DNA of 6,791 bases, taken from contig DSCZ01000009.1 of NCBI GenBank assembly GCA_011048855.1, forward strand, positions 1 to 6,791, read 5' to 3'. This stretch comes from Desulfobacteraceae bacterium. GTDB lineage: Bacteria > Desulfobacterota > DSM-4660 > Desulfatiglandales > Desulfatiglandaceae. Below the pieces are notes generated by a model, which was not told where the DNA came from, made no database searches, and saw only the letters and a list, made by a program, of their open reading frames with translations. This document shows, piece by piece, positions 1 to 6,791 of this stretch; position 1 is the first letter of the stretch; every line of letters begins with the position of its first letter. The position numbers and the translations under genes were made by a program.

Positions 1-297
1 ACCATATCCTGGACCGTCACCAACCATGGGGCTTCCGATGCGGGGGCGGACGACTGGATCGACCAAATCTATTTGTCCATGGATGGCACCTACGATTGGA
101 ACGACACCTTTATCACGAGCAGGCAGCACGTCGGGGGGCTGGGTGCAGGGGAATCCTACACCGCGAGCGTCACGGTTAATTTACCCCATGCCCAGGGCGG
201 TTACATCATTGTTTATACGGACGCCAATGGACAGCAGCCTGAAAGCGACAATGAGAACAACTCGGCTTCAGCCGCCATGGATGTGAGCTTTGCGCCT
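1..297 (+). repeat. CARDB repeat 1 (5' truncated by window edge)
   Basis: Residues 1-99. The first strand (PDLxVT and linker, about 25 residues) lies upstream of the window; the repeat enters at T-I-S-W-T-V-T-N. It has DQIYLS, the Asp loop MDGTYDWND, the LGAGESYT turn, and the closing motif in the variant form ESDNENN. It has no lysine. Confidence 0.9.
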
Positions 298-3200
298 GGT
301 GATCTCGCCATAATCGATACCGAATCCCCCTCAACGGCCGCAGCAGGTGAATGGGTGGATCTGCAGTTCACGGTCTCCAACCTGCAGGCGGGGACTTTTG
401 CCGTGGGAGACTGGACGGATTCAGTTTATCTTTCCGACGATGATGTTCTCGATGACGGCGACACGAGATTGATGAATTTCTACCCCTCCGTTACCGAGCT
501 CGGCGAGGGCGAAAGCTACACAAACTCCAGCAGCGTTCAGCTTCCGCACCGGACAGGGGCCTATCTTATTTTTGTGGTGGATGAATACGGCGCGCAGCCC
601 GAAACCGATGAAACCAACAACACGCTCGCCGTGCCCCTTACCGTGAGCTATACCCCACCGGACCTGGTCGTGAGCGCCGCAACGGTGATTCCGACCTCCC
701 TGACTCCCGACCAGAATGGCAACTACCCTGTCGAGGTCGCCTGGACGGTGCGAAACGACGGTGAAGGAACCGCCCATCCCTTCCAGTATTCCTACTGGAC
801 TGACTCGGTCTATCTGTCTATGGACGATGTTTTTGATCCGGACGACAGGCAGATCACCAACAGTTACCGGTACAGCTCCCTTGCCCCCGGGGAGACTTAC
901 GATTATTCCTGGAGCGGGACCATCAACAGGGCTTATTTAGGGAACTATATTCTGTTCGTGACGGATCGGCAGGATAACGTGGAGGAAAGCGACGAGACCA
1001 ACAACACCCGGGCGGTATCGATTTCCATGCCCAGCCCGGACCTGGTGGTGACCTCGGCATCCGTGGAGCCGGATACCGCCGGTCATTCAACCAGAACCGT
1101 GAATGTCACCTACAGGGTCGAAAACCAGGGTGACATCGCCGCTATGCCTTCCTATTCCTACTGGTACGACGCGTTCTATCTCTCGGACGATGATCTCTGG
1201 GACGAAAATGACCTCTTTGCGAGTTACCGTTATGTCTCTTCTCCAGACATTCCGCTCGATGTCGGCGAACACTATGAAATCACCACCTCGGTGAACATCC
1301 CTTCGGAAGCGGCACCCGGAGCGAAATACCTGTTGGTGGTCGCCGACGGGTACTACAGCCGTGTAGCCGAGCTGGACAGAACCAACAACGTTTACGCAAT
1401 CCCGTTGAACGTAGGGGCCGGGGATCTGTCCGTGGTGCCTGAATCCGTATCATGGCAGGTAACACCTGTAACCGTTGGAAACTGGAGCCACAGCACAGCC
1501 GGAACCGAACCTGCCTATGATTTCACCTTCACCGCAGGTGAGGAGGTGCGCGTTTCCTCCATTCAGACCAGACACAGCGGATCCCCCTCCCAGATTTCCA
1601 TAAGCATTCTGGATTCTGACGGGGCGTTGATTGGAAGTTGGGCCGGCACCAGCGGTTCTTCAAACGCATGGGTTGTTGAAATGGACATGGTCCTTCAACC
1701 CGGCGACTACCGGGTGAGTGCGTCCGCCCCTTCCTCCTGGTACAGGTCGGCGGTGACAGGGGAGGGGATCGCCCAGGTCACCTATACGCCTACGCGCACG
1801 AACGTTGCGGTGATGGGGAGCGAAATCACTGTAAACTGGACCACTGAGAACACCGGGGATTTAAGCTACGAAAACTATATCTACGAGGCGGTCTACCTCT
1901 CCCTGGACGCCGTTTGGAATCCGTCTGAAGATGTGTCAGTCGGAAGCTTCTACTTTTCTTACAGCGAGTCGAACCCATTTTCCCCCGGCGCCACCGGTGT
2001 TCGGAACGGTACGATAAGAATACCCGCAGGAGCAGCCCTGGGAGACATGTATCTGCTCGTGGTGACCGATTCCTACAGACAGTTTCTCGAGACGGATGAA
2101 ACGAACAACGTGCAGGCCATACCCATCAGCGTCGTCGCCCCGGACCTGGTTGTGACCGAGGCCACTGCACCGCCCTCCGCCGCCTGGAGCGAGCCCATCC
2201 CGGTTTCCTGGACCGTCACGAACCAGGGGCAATACCCCGCCTATGTCAACTACTGGTACGACTACCTCTTCCTGTCGGTTGACGATGTCTACGACGGGAG
2301 TGATGCACAGATCGACTATTTTGATGTTCGAGACCAACTCCCGCTGGCGCCGGGCGAGTCCTACACCTTTTCGACCACGGTTAAAGTGAATCCCTCATCA
2401 GAGGGACCCCATCATCTTATTTTCTACGCAGATCGGTACGATTACCAGGGTGAAACCGATACCGGAAACAATTATCTCGCACGCGGGATCACCATCCTCC
2501 AGGCGCCCGATCTGGTGGTGACTGATTTCGACGCTCCGGACGCGGGCTCTTCGGGGGGCATTGTGGAGGTTTCCTGGACCGTCTTGAACCAGGGGGACGG
2601 CCCCGCCGCGGCCATCTGGCCCGACCAGATACTCCTTTCCAGGGACAAGGGCTGGGATTACAACGATACAGGTGTTTTCCGGCAGGACCACCTGGGCTTC
2701 CTGCTGTCTGAGGGCCAGAGTGCACTTTTGTTTTATGGAAGTTACGGAAGAGTGGAAACATCCCTCAACCTGGACCAGAGTTCCTCCGGACCCGGGGTCA
2801 CGTTGGAGGCCTGGGTTTTACCCGTGTCTTCCGCCGGTAGTACCTACCGCCACGTAATCAGCACCTCTTCGACCTCCGCCGGGAAGGAATGGTCCATTGT
2901 GCAGAGGGGCGACACATGGCACCTGGCGAACGGGATCGAGATCGTCGACACGGGTCTGAGTGTGGATGTAGGCGCGTGGCAGCATGTGGCTGCGGTTTTC
3001 GAACCGGGGGTGGGAATCACTTTCTACAAGAACGGCACGGAGACTTTCACCACTTCCGAAATCGGTTATTCCTTGAATGACAGGAATGTCATGATCGGGT
3101 CCAACCCTGCCTACACCTACTACTCTTTTGTCGGTTACATGGACGAGGTGCGGGTGTGGAACGGGGTGAGATCTCAGGTGCAGATCGAGGAAGCCGGTGA

Positions 3201-6200
3201 CCTGAACCTCGAAGGGACCGAGGCGGGCCTCGCCGGTTACTGGAAATTCGACGACGGCGGCGGGCTCACGGCCGCTGATTCCGCTTCCGGCGATTATCCG
3301 GGGACGCTCGTGGGGGGCTATTCCTCGAAAAATCCGGAATCCGCGCCGGCATGGGTTTCTTCGCCGGGCCCCGACAGCTATTCGGTCACCCGCATGATCA
3401 GGCTGCCATCCAACATCTCTCTGCCCAACCCGGAAACCGGCACCAACGAGTACCACCTTCTGGTGTACACCGATTATCAGTATTACGGTGGCCAGGGCTC
3501 CCAGCGAGAGTCGAACGAAACCAACAACTATCCATCATCCGCCAATGACTATGTTGGTTCGTGCCCCATCACGATCGAGAACGCCGATCTGAAAATTCTG
3601 ACCGCACCCACGGTGCCGCCCACCGCCTCGGCGGGTCAGAGAATCGAGGTTTCGTGGGAGGTCACCAACGATCACATCGGCACGGCCAATGCTTCCTACT
3701 GGTATGATTACATTTATCTTTCCGACGACAACGTATTCGACACGGGCGACCGGTCCCTTGGCTATTCCTATATTGATAACAGCGCAGGCCTCGCCGGGGG
3801 CGCCTCATACACCAGGACTCTGAACATCACGATTCCCACAGATGCAGTGGGCGTGAAGTATCTCATTTTCTACGTTGACAGGTGGAACAGTCAGGCCGAG
3901 GTCGACGTCACCAACAACACCTATGCTGTTGCCGTCACCCTCAACGCCCCGGATCTCGAGGTCACCTCGGTGAACGCCCCGGACTCCGCGGTTCTGGGGG
4001 AGAGCATCCCTGTCTCCTGGACCGTTACCAACACCGGGGAGCATGCCACCACGACCTACTGGTATGATCGGGTTTATGTGTCTTCGGACCAGAGTCTTGG
4101 CGAGGATGACACGCTGATCGGTGAATTCTACGCCGGACCCTCCACCTCCCAGCCGCTCGGCCCCGGGGAGAGCTACACACTCACAAAGGACATCTTTCTA
4201 CCCGAGACCGTGACCGGATCCGTATACATCATCATTTTCACGGACGGCTCCGGACGTCAGGGGGAAACAGACGAGACCAATAACACAAGCTATCGGGCGA
4301 TCACGCTCGATGCACCTGACCTTACCATTTACGAAGGGGACGTTACGGCTCCCGGGAGCTTGGTGCTGGGAGAGGTGGTGCCGGTTTCGTGGACCGTGAC
4401 CAACCGGGGAAGTGTCGCGGCTGCAGCGGACTGGTACGACCGCGTCTATTTTTCAATGGACACTGTCCTTGACCCTTCGGACTTGCTGCTGGGGTCCTTC
4501 TCCGCGGCGACCTACACACCGCTCGGTGCAGGTGAGAGCTATACACGGACAGTGGATGTCAAGGTTCCTTCCGTGTGGGCGTCTCAGGCAGGGTACCTGA
4601 TTGTGAAGGCCGATGGGACAAATCTCCAGGGGGAAACCGACGAGACCAACAACACACGCGCCACGTCCGTGGTCGTCACCGCTCCGGACCTTGCCGCCGG
4701 CCGCATCACGGCCCCATCGTCCGCAGTATCGTCCCAGTTGATAGATGTCTCCTGGAGGGTTGACAACGTCGGCAATTCTCCTGCCCTGAGCGCCTGGAGA
4801 GACGCCATATACCTGTCTTCGGATCAGGTTCTCAGCGACGATGACACCAGGCTTCAGGTGTTTTCCGCAGCCGACCGCGTGCCCCTGGAACCCGGTTCCT
4901 TTTACACGACCATAACCTCTCTTCGGCTGCCTGCGATATCGGCCGGCACCTACTACCTTATTATTAAGGTTGACGAATACGACGAGCAGGGGGAGAGCGA
5001 TGAGGCGAACAACACCGCTGTAAGCGGTCCTCTGGCGGCGAAGGTGCCGGACCTGACGGTGACCGGGGTTTCGGCCCCGGAGGCTTCGTCCCCGAATGCC
5101 ACGGTAACCCTTTCCTGGACGGTGAAGAACCTGAGCACGGATGTTCCCGCACCGGGTGTGTGGTACGATTACGTTTATCTGTCAGCGGACAGTTCGCTGA
5201 ATGAAAGCAACGATATTTTTGTGACATCCGTGTTGAGAGATTCAAACACGGCCCTTGGTCCGGGGACCTCCTACACGGTGACGCGAGATGTAACTCTCCC
5301 GAAAGTCGCCCAGGGTACCTGGTACGTGCTGGTCAAGACCGATGGTACAAACAGCCAGGGAGAAAGCGACGAGACCAACAATGTGGGGGTTTCGGCGGCG
5401 GTTACCATAGAAATCCCAGATCTCACGGTCACATCGATCCATGCGCCGGACCAGGCGGCGGTGCAGCAGACCATCCCCTTGACATGGCAGGTGACAAATA
5501 TCGGTCCGGGTTCTGCAAGCGGCACCTGGCGGGATTACGTATACCTTTCCACCAACTCAACCTGGGAAAACGACGACCTGCTGATTGCGACCTTCGACAT
5601 GGTCGGCGTTTCTCCCCTGGCCGCCGGAGCTTCTTACACCGTGACGAAGAATGTTACGCTTCCCAAGGGCGCCGACGCTTACAGCTATTTGATCGTTTAT
5701 ACCGATGGTGGGGATGCACAGGGGGAGGCCGACGAGACGAACAATGCAAGCACCGGTGCGGGAATTGCGATCCAGGAGCCTCCGGATCTTGAGATCCCGG
5801 CCGTGTCGGCGCCTTCGACCGCCGCTGTCGGGCAGTTGATCGACATTGCCTGGACTGTCACCAACACCGGTGCGAGCACGGCTTACGCCGACTGGTACGA
5901 CCGTGTTTATTTGAACGACTCCGACACCCTGGATGGTAGCGAGACCCTGCTGGTGAACGAGCGGATTTCCGCGCAGACCCCCCTTGCCCCGGATTCAAGC
6001 TATTCCGGAAGCAGGCAGGTGAGGCTGCCTTCCGAAGGAACCGGGACCAGGTATCTCATTTTCGTTGCAAACGCCGATGGGGCTCAGGGGGAAACGGATT
6101 TTTCCAATAATACCGTTGTGCGGGCTCTCGAAATCAGCGACCCTGATCTGACCATAACATCAACGACTTTTCCCGCCGCCGCGAACTGGGGTGAACGTGT

Positions 6201-6791
6201 TACCGTCTCCTGGACCGTGACCAACGAGGGCTCCGGGGCTGCAGCCGCCACGTGGTACGATCGGCTGTACCTCTCCGCGGATCCAACTCTCGACATCGAT
6301 GACACGCTGGTGATCTCGCTCAATCAGGGTGCGCAATCGCCCCTCGCCCCCGGCGCCTCCTATATCGTAACCCGGGAAGTGACTCTGCCCCCGGCGCTTA
6401 CCGGTGCCGGCTATTTTATTGTCGTGACCGATGCAACAGGCGCCCAGAGCGAGTCCGATGAGTCCAACAACCAGGTGGCGGTGCAGTTTGATTTCAACGC
6501 CGCGGACCTCGAGATCACCGACGTTACATTACCCGCATCGGCCGCGTGGGGGGAGCGGATCGCCCTCGACTGGACGGTTGCCAACACGGGAACCGGAACG
6601 GCTGTTGCGGCCTGGTGGGATATGGTCTTTTTAAGCACGGACGCGGTCTACGATTCAAACGATCTGCTGCTCACATCGGCTTACAGGACGGCGAACACTC
6701 CCCTCGCCCCGGGGGAATCCTACACCGTGAACAAGCCATCCACGGCGGTGACCGCGATTCCACAGTCGGTTGGAACCGGAACCTTCCACCT
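1..6791 (+). CDS. Giant CARDB-repeat surface/adhesin-like protein, internal fragment open at both ends
   Basis: Frame 1 is open for all 2263 complete codons with no stop; start, signal peptide, anchor and stop lie outside the window. The translation is 16 tandem repeats of about 120 residues. Each opens with a PDLxVT strand, then a V-S-W-T-V-T-N-x-G strand, a W-x-D-x-V-Y-L-S strand with an Asp-rich loop, an L-A-P-G-E-S-Y-T turn, an LP/GxYxLIxxTD hairpin and a closing ESDETNN motif. This order is the hallmark of CARDB, an Ig-like beta-sandwich family of bacterial and archaeal extracellular proteins. Two unrelated modules interrupt repeats 5 and 7. The protein is strongly acidic, with 20 Lys and one Cys (residue 1188). 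An extracellular adhesive or structural role is inferred from the family; the ligand is unknown. No enzyme domain is seen. The reading frame is certain, the CARDB call strong, the biological role uncertain. Confidence 0.95.
298..657 (+). repeat. CARDB repeat 2
   Basis: Residues 100-219 (120 aa). It opens with GDLAII instead of PDLVVT. It contains DSVYLS followed by the most acidic loop of the array (DDDVLDDGD), the GEGESYT turn, and the closing motif ETDETNN. By count it has 21 acidic and 2 basic residues and no lysine. Confidence 0.92.
658..1035 (+). repeat. CARDB repeat 3 (long, aromatic subtype)
   Basis: Residues 220-345 (126 aa). It opens PDLVVS and has VAWTVRNDG, an extended FQYSYWTD strand, YLS with loop MDDVFDPDD, SYRYSSLAPGETY, and closing ESDETNN. 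It shares an extended B-C region and the SYRY stretch with repeat 4, so the two look like a sister pair. Confidence 0.92.
1036..1419 (+). repeat. CARDB repeat 4 (long, aromatic subtype)
   Basis: Residues 346-473 (128 aa, the longest without an inserted domain). It opens PDLVVT and contains VTYRVENQG, PSYSYWYDAFYLS, loop DDDLWDEND, ASYRYVSS, and a closing motif in the variant form ELDRTNN. The first lysine of the window is here, at residue 442. Closest relative by eye is repeat 3. Confidence 0.92.
1420..2139 (+). repeat. CARDB repeat 5, split by an inserted beta-rich module
   Basis: Residues 474-713. Strand A (GDLSVV, from residue 474) is present, but the remainder of the repeat resumes only near residue 596 with NVAVMGSEITVNWTTENTG, AVYLS, an Asp-poor loop (LDAVWNPSED) and the standard closing ETDETNN. 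Subtracting the roughly 110-residue insert leaves about 130 residues, close to a normal repeat, which supports an insertion and not two separate partial repeats. Confidence 0.85.
1456..1785 (+). other. Inserted beta-rich module resembling the uncharacterised 'YHWNNG' extracellular domain
   Basis: About residues 486-595, limits approximate. The segment does not follow the CARDB pattern. It reads as: a Phe-rich strand (YDFTFTAGEEV), an I-x-T-R-H motif (residues 521-525), I-S-I-L-D-S-D-G followed by G-S-W (W547), N-A-W-V-V, then L-Q-P-G-D-Y-R-V and S-A-P-S-S-W (W580), ending T-G-E-G-I-A-Q-V. From memory this matches a recurring bacterial extracellular module whose consensus contains TYHWNNG, ISLxDxxGxxxGPW, LPAGTYTVIDSDPATWSxN and a final GxGxxxV. 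Here the HWNN part has become HSG. The function of that module is not known to me; ligand binding or a structural role are possible. No catalytic residues are recognisable. Confidence 0.6.
2140..2505 (+). repeat. CARDB repeat 6
   Basis: Residues 714-835 (122 aa). It opens PDLVVT and has AAWSEPIPVSWTVTNQG, NYWYDYLFLS, Asp loop VDDVYDGSD, LAPGESYT, and closing ETDTGNN. It separates the two repeats that carry inserted domains. Confidence 0.93.
2506..3582 (+). repeat. CARDB repeat 7, split by a LamG-like domain
   Basis: Residues 836-1194. The N-terminal half (PDLVVT, VSWTVLNQG, DQILLS, RDKGWDYND, LSEGQS to residue 907) and the C-terminal half (PGPDSYSVTRMIRLP from about residue 1122, then HLLVYTD and closing RESNETNN) are both present, separated by a LamG domain. 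Without the insert the repeat is about 146 residues, because the C-terminal half also has extra loops (PNPETGTNEY, YYGGQGSQ, and ANDYVGSC, which holds the only cysteine, residue 1188). Confidence 0.88.
2722..3360 (+). other. LamG / concanavalin-A-like (Laminin_G_3 type) jelly-roll domain inserted in repeat 7
   Basis: About residues 908-1120. The ordered landmarks of bacterial LamG-like domains are visible: LLFYGSYGRVET (usual LxFDGxxxYVE start), L-E-A-W-V-L-P (W938), G-A-W-Q-H-V-A-A-V-F (W993, H995), F-Y-K-N-G (1008-1012), an M-I-G-S strand, and G-Y-M-D-E-V-R-V-W-N (1045-1054). The common tail Y-W-K-F-D-D-G-G-G (1080-1088) with DSASGDYPGTLVGG and a final A-W-V follows. Domains of this family bind glycans or other ligands outside the cell or act as spacers; they are usually not catalytic. 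All core landmarks are present, so it looks intact. The ligand cannot be predicted. Confidence 0.88.
3583..3948 (+). repeat. CARDB repeat 8
   Basis: Residues 1195-1316 (122 aa). It opens ADLKIL, with VSWEVTNDHIG, NASYWYDYIYLS, loop DDNVFDTGD, YSYIDN, and closing AEVDVTNN, one of the more divergent closing motifs. It is the first of the eight uninterrupted regular repeats. Confidence 0.93.
3949..4314 (+). repeat. CARDB repeat 9
   Basis: Residues 1317-1438 (122 aa), close to consensus: PDLEVT, ESIPVSWTVTNTG, TYWYDRVYVS, loop SDQSLGEDD (second Asp replaced by Gly), LGPGESYT, closing GETDETNN. Confidence 0.94.
4315..4683 (+). repeat. CARDB repeat 10
   Basis: Residues 1439-1561 (123 aa): PDLTIY, VPVSWTVTNRG, ADWYDRVYFS, loop MDTVLDPSD, LGAGESYT, GYLIVKADGT, closing GETDETNN. 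From here the strand before YLS becomes W-Y-D-R or W-R-D and loses the SYWYD form of the earlier repeats. Confidence 0.94.
4684..5046 (+). repeat. CARDB repeat 11
   Basis: Residues 1562-1682 (121 aa): PDLAAG, IDVSWRVDNVG, AWRDAIYLS, loop SDQVLSDDD, LEPGSFYT, GTYYLIIKVDEY, closing GESDEANN. Confidence 0.93.
5047..5415 (+). repeat. CARDB repeat 12
   Basis: Residues 1683-1805 (123 aa): PDLTVT, LSWTVKNLS, VWYDYVYLS, loop ADSSLNESN (second and third Asp replaced by Asn), LGPGTSYTVTRDVTLP, GTWYVLVKTDGT, closing GESDETNN. Confidence 0.93.
5416..5781 (+). repeat. CARDB repeat 13
   Basis: Residues 1806-1927 (122 aa): PDLTVT, IPLTWQVTNIG, TWRDYVYLS, loop TNSTWENDD (first Asp replaced by Asn), LAAGASYTVTKNVTLP, YLIVYTDGG, closing GEADETNN. 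The TVT(R/K)(D/N)VTLPK stretch is shared with repeat 12. Confidence 0.93.
5782..6141 (+). repeat. CARDB repeat 14
   Basis: Residues 1928-2047 (120 aa): PDLEIP, IDIAWTVTNTG, ADWYDRVYLN, a shifted acidic loop (DSDTLDGSE), LAPDSSYS, RYLIFVANADG, closing GETDFSNN. No lysine. Confidence 0.93.
6142..6501 (+). repeat. CARDB repeat 15
   Basis: Residues 2048-2167 (120 aa): PDLTIT, ANWGERVTVSWTVTNEG, TWYDRLYLS, loop ADPTLDIDD, LAPGASYI, GYFIVVTDATG, closing SESDESNN. The NWGER start resembles the WGER of repeat 16. No lysine. Confidence 0.94.
6502..6791 (+). repeat. CARDB repeat 16 (3' truncated by window edge)
   Basis: Residues 2168-2263 plus two bases. It opens ADLEIT, with AAWGERIALDWTVANTG, AWWDMVFLS, loop TDAVYDSND and LAPGESYT. 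The window ends inside the GxYxLI hairpin (GTGTFHL), before the closing NN motif, so the array continues downstream. Confidence 0.92.

Noticed and set aside
26..286. 86-residue plus-strand open frame in another phase
   Set aside because: It overlaps a well-supported CARDB repeat in frame 1 and its translation is low-complexity Thr/Pro/Ser/Arg without domain pattern.
421..777. 118-residue antisense open frame
   Set aside because: It is in register with the sense codons and lies opposite repeats 2 and 3. It ends at a sense tca codon (421-423) and is a composition shadow.
1420..2139. Possible frameshift or gene fusion at the irregular repeat 5
   Set aside because: Frame 1 stays open and the CARDB pattern resumes in the same frame, with a normal length once the insert is removed. 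A domain insertion explains it better.
1936..2337. 133-residue antisense open frame
   Set aside because: It is in register with the sense frame and lies opposite repeats 5 and 6. It has the same cause and no recognisable protein pattern.
2722..3360. LamG region as a glycoside hydrolase or other enzyme
   Set aside because: The landmarks are those of non-catalytic LamG-like jelly rolls. No catalytic carboxylate motif such as ExDxxE is seen.
2818..3456. 212-residue antisense open frame opposite the LamG region
   Set aside because: It is exactly in codon register with the sense frame and ends where the sense frame has tta (2818-2820). It exists because tta, cta and tca codons are rare here. Its translation is Arg/Gly/Val-rich without domain features, and the sense strand holds a clear LamG domain.
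3583..6501. Regular periodicity of 360-369 bases considered as a CRISPR-like or satellite DNA array
   Set aside because: The period is a multiple of three, the similarity is at protein level, DNA identity is limited to short motif stretches, and there are no short identical repeats with unique spacers.
1..6791. Promoters, ribosome binding sites, terminators, tRNAs, insertion sequences
   Set aside because: Every base lies inside the single coding frame. I saw no terminal inverted repeats, transposase motifs or RNA-gene signatures, and short promoter-like strings inside a coding region are not evidence.

Overview
The whole window is one uninterrupted reading frame on the plus strand (frame 1, codons starting at base 1). 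It has 2263 complete codons, no stop, and neither a start nor an end inside the window. It encodes an internal piece of a giant secreted or surface protein made almost entirely of about 120-residue beta-sandwich repeats of the CARDB type (cell-adhesion-related domain found in bacteria). I count 16 repeats: 14 complete and one cut at each edge. There is no intergenic DNA, no RNA gene, no promoter or terminator and no mobile element that I can support.

Layout: bases 1-1419 hold repeats 1-4. Bases 1420-2139 hold repeat 5, which is interrupted by a roughly 110-residue foreign beta-rich module (about 1456-1785). Bases 2140-2505 are repeat 6. Bases 2506-3582 hold repeat 7, which is interrupted by a complete roughly 213-residue LamG/concanavalin-A-like domain (about 2722-3360). 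Bases 3583-6501 are eight regular repeats (8-15) of 120-123 residues without insertions. Bases 6502-6791 are the start of repeat 16. The N-terminal third is thus the modified part, with longer, Tyr/Trp-rich repeats and both insertions, while the C-terminal part is a regular stalk-like array.

The protein is very acidic, with only 20 lysines and one cysteine in 2263 residues. Most repeats carry a spaced Asp motif after a YLS strand, and every complete repeat ends with an Asn-Asn pair in a DETNN-like motif. A reasonable reading is an extracellular, possibly calcium-stabilised, adhesin or stalk that displays two carbohydrate- or ligand-binding-like modules. That role is inferred from family knowledge; no catalytic module is visible.

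The organism cannot be fixed from this window. The fairly high GC content, mixed codon use and giant CARDB architecture would suit an environmental bacterium such as a Desulfobacterota member, but Planctomycetes, Chloroflexota or a methanogenic archaeon are not excluded.
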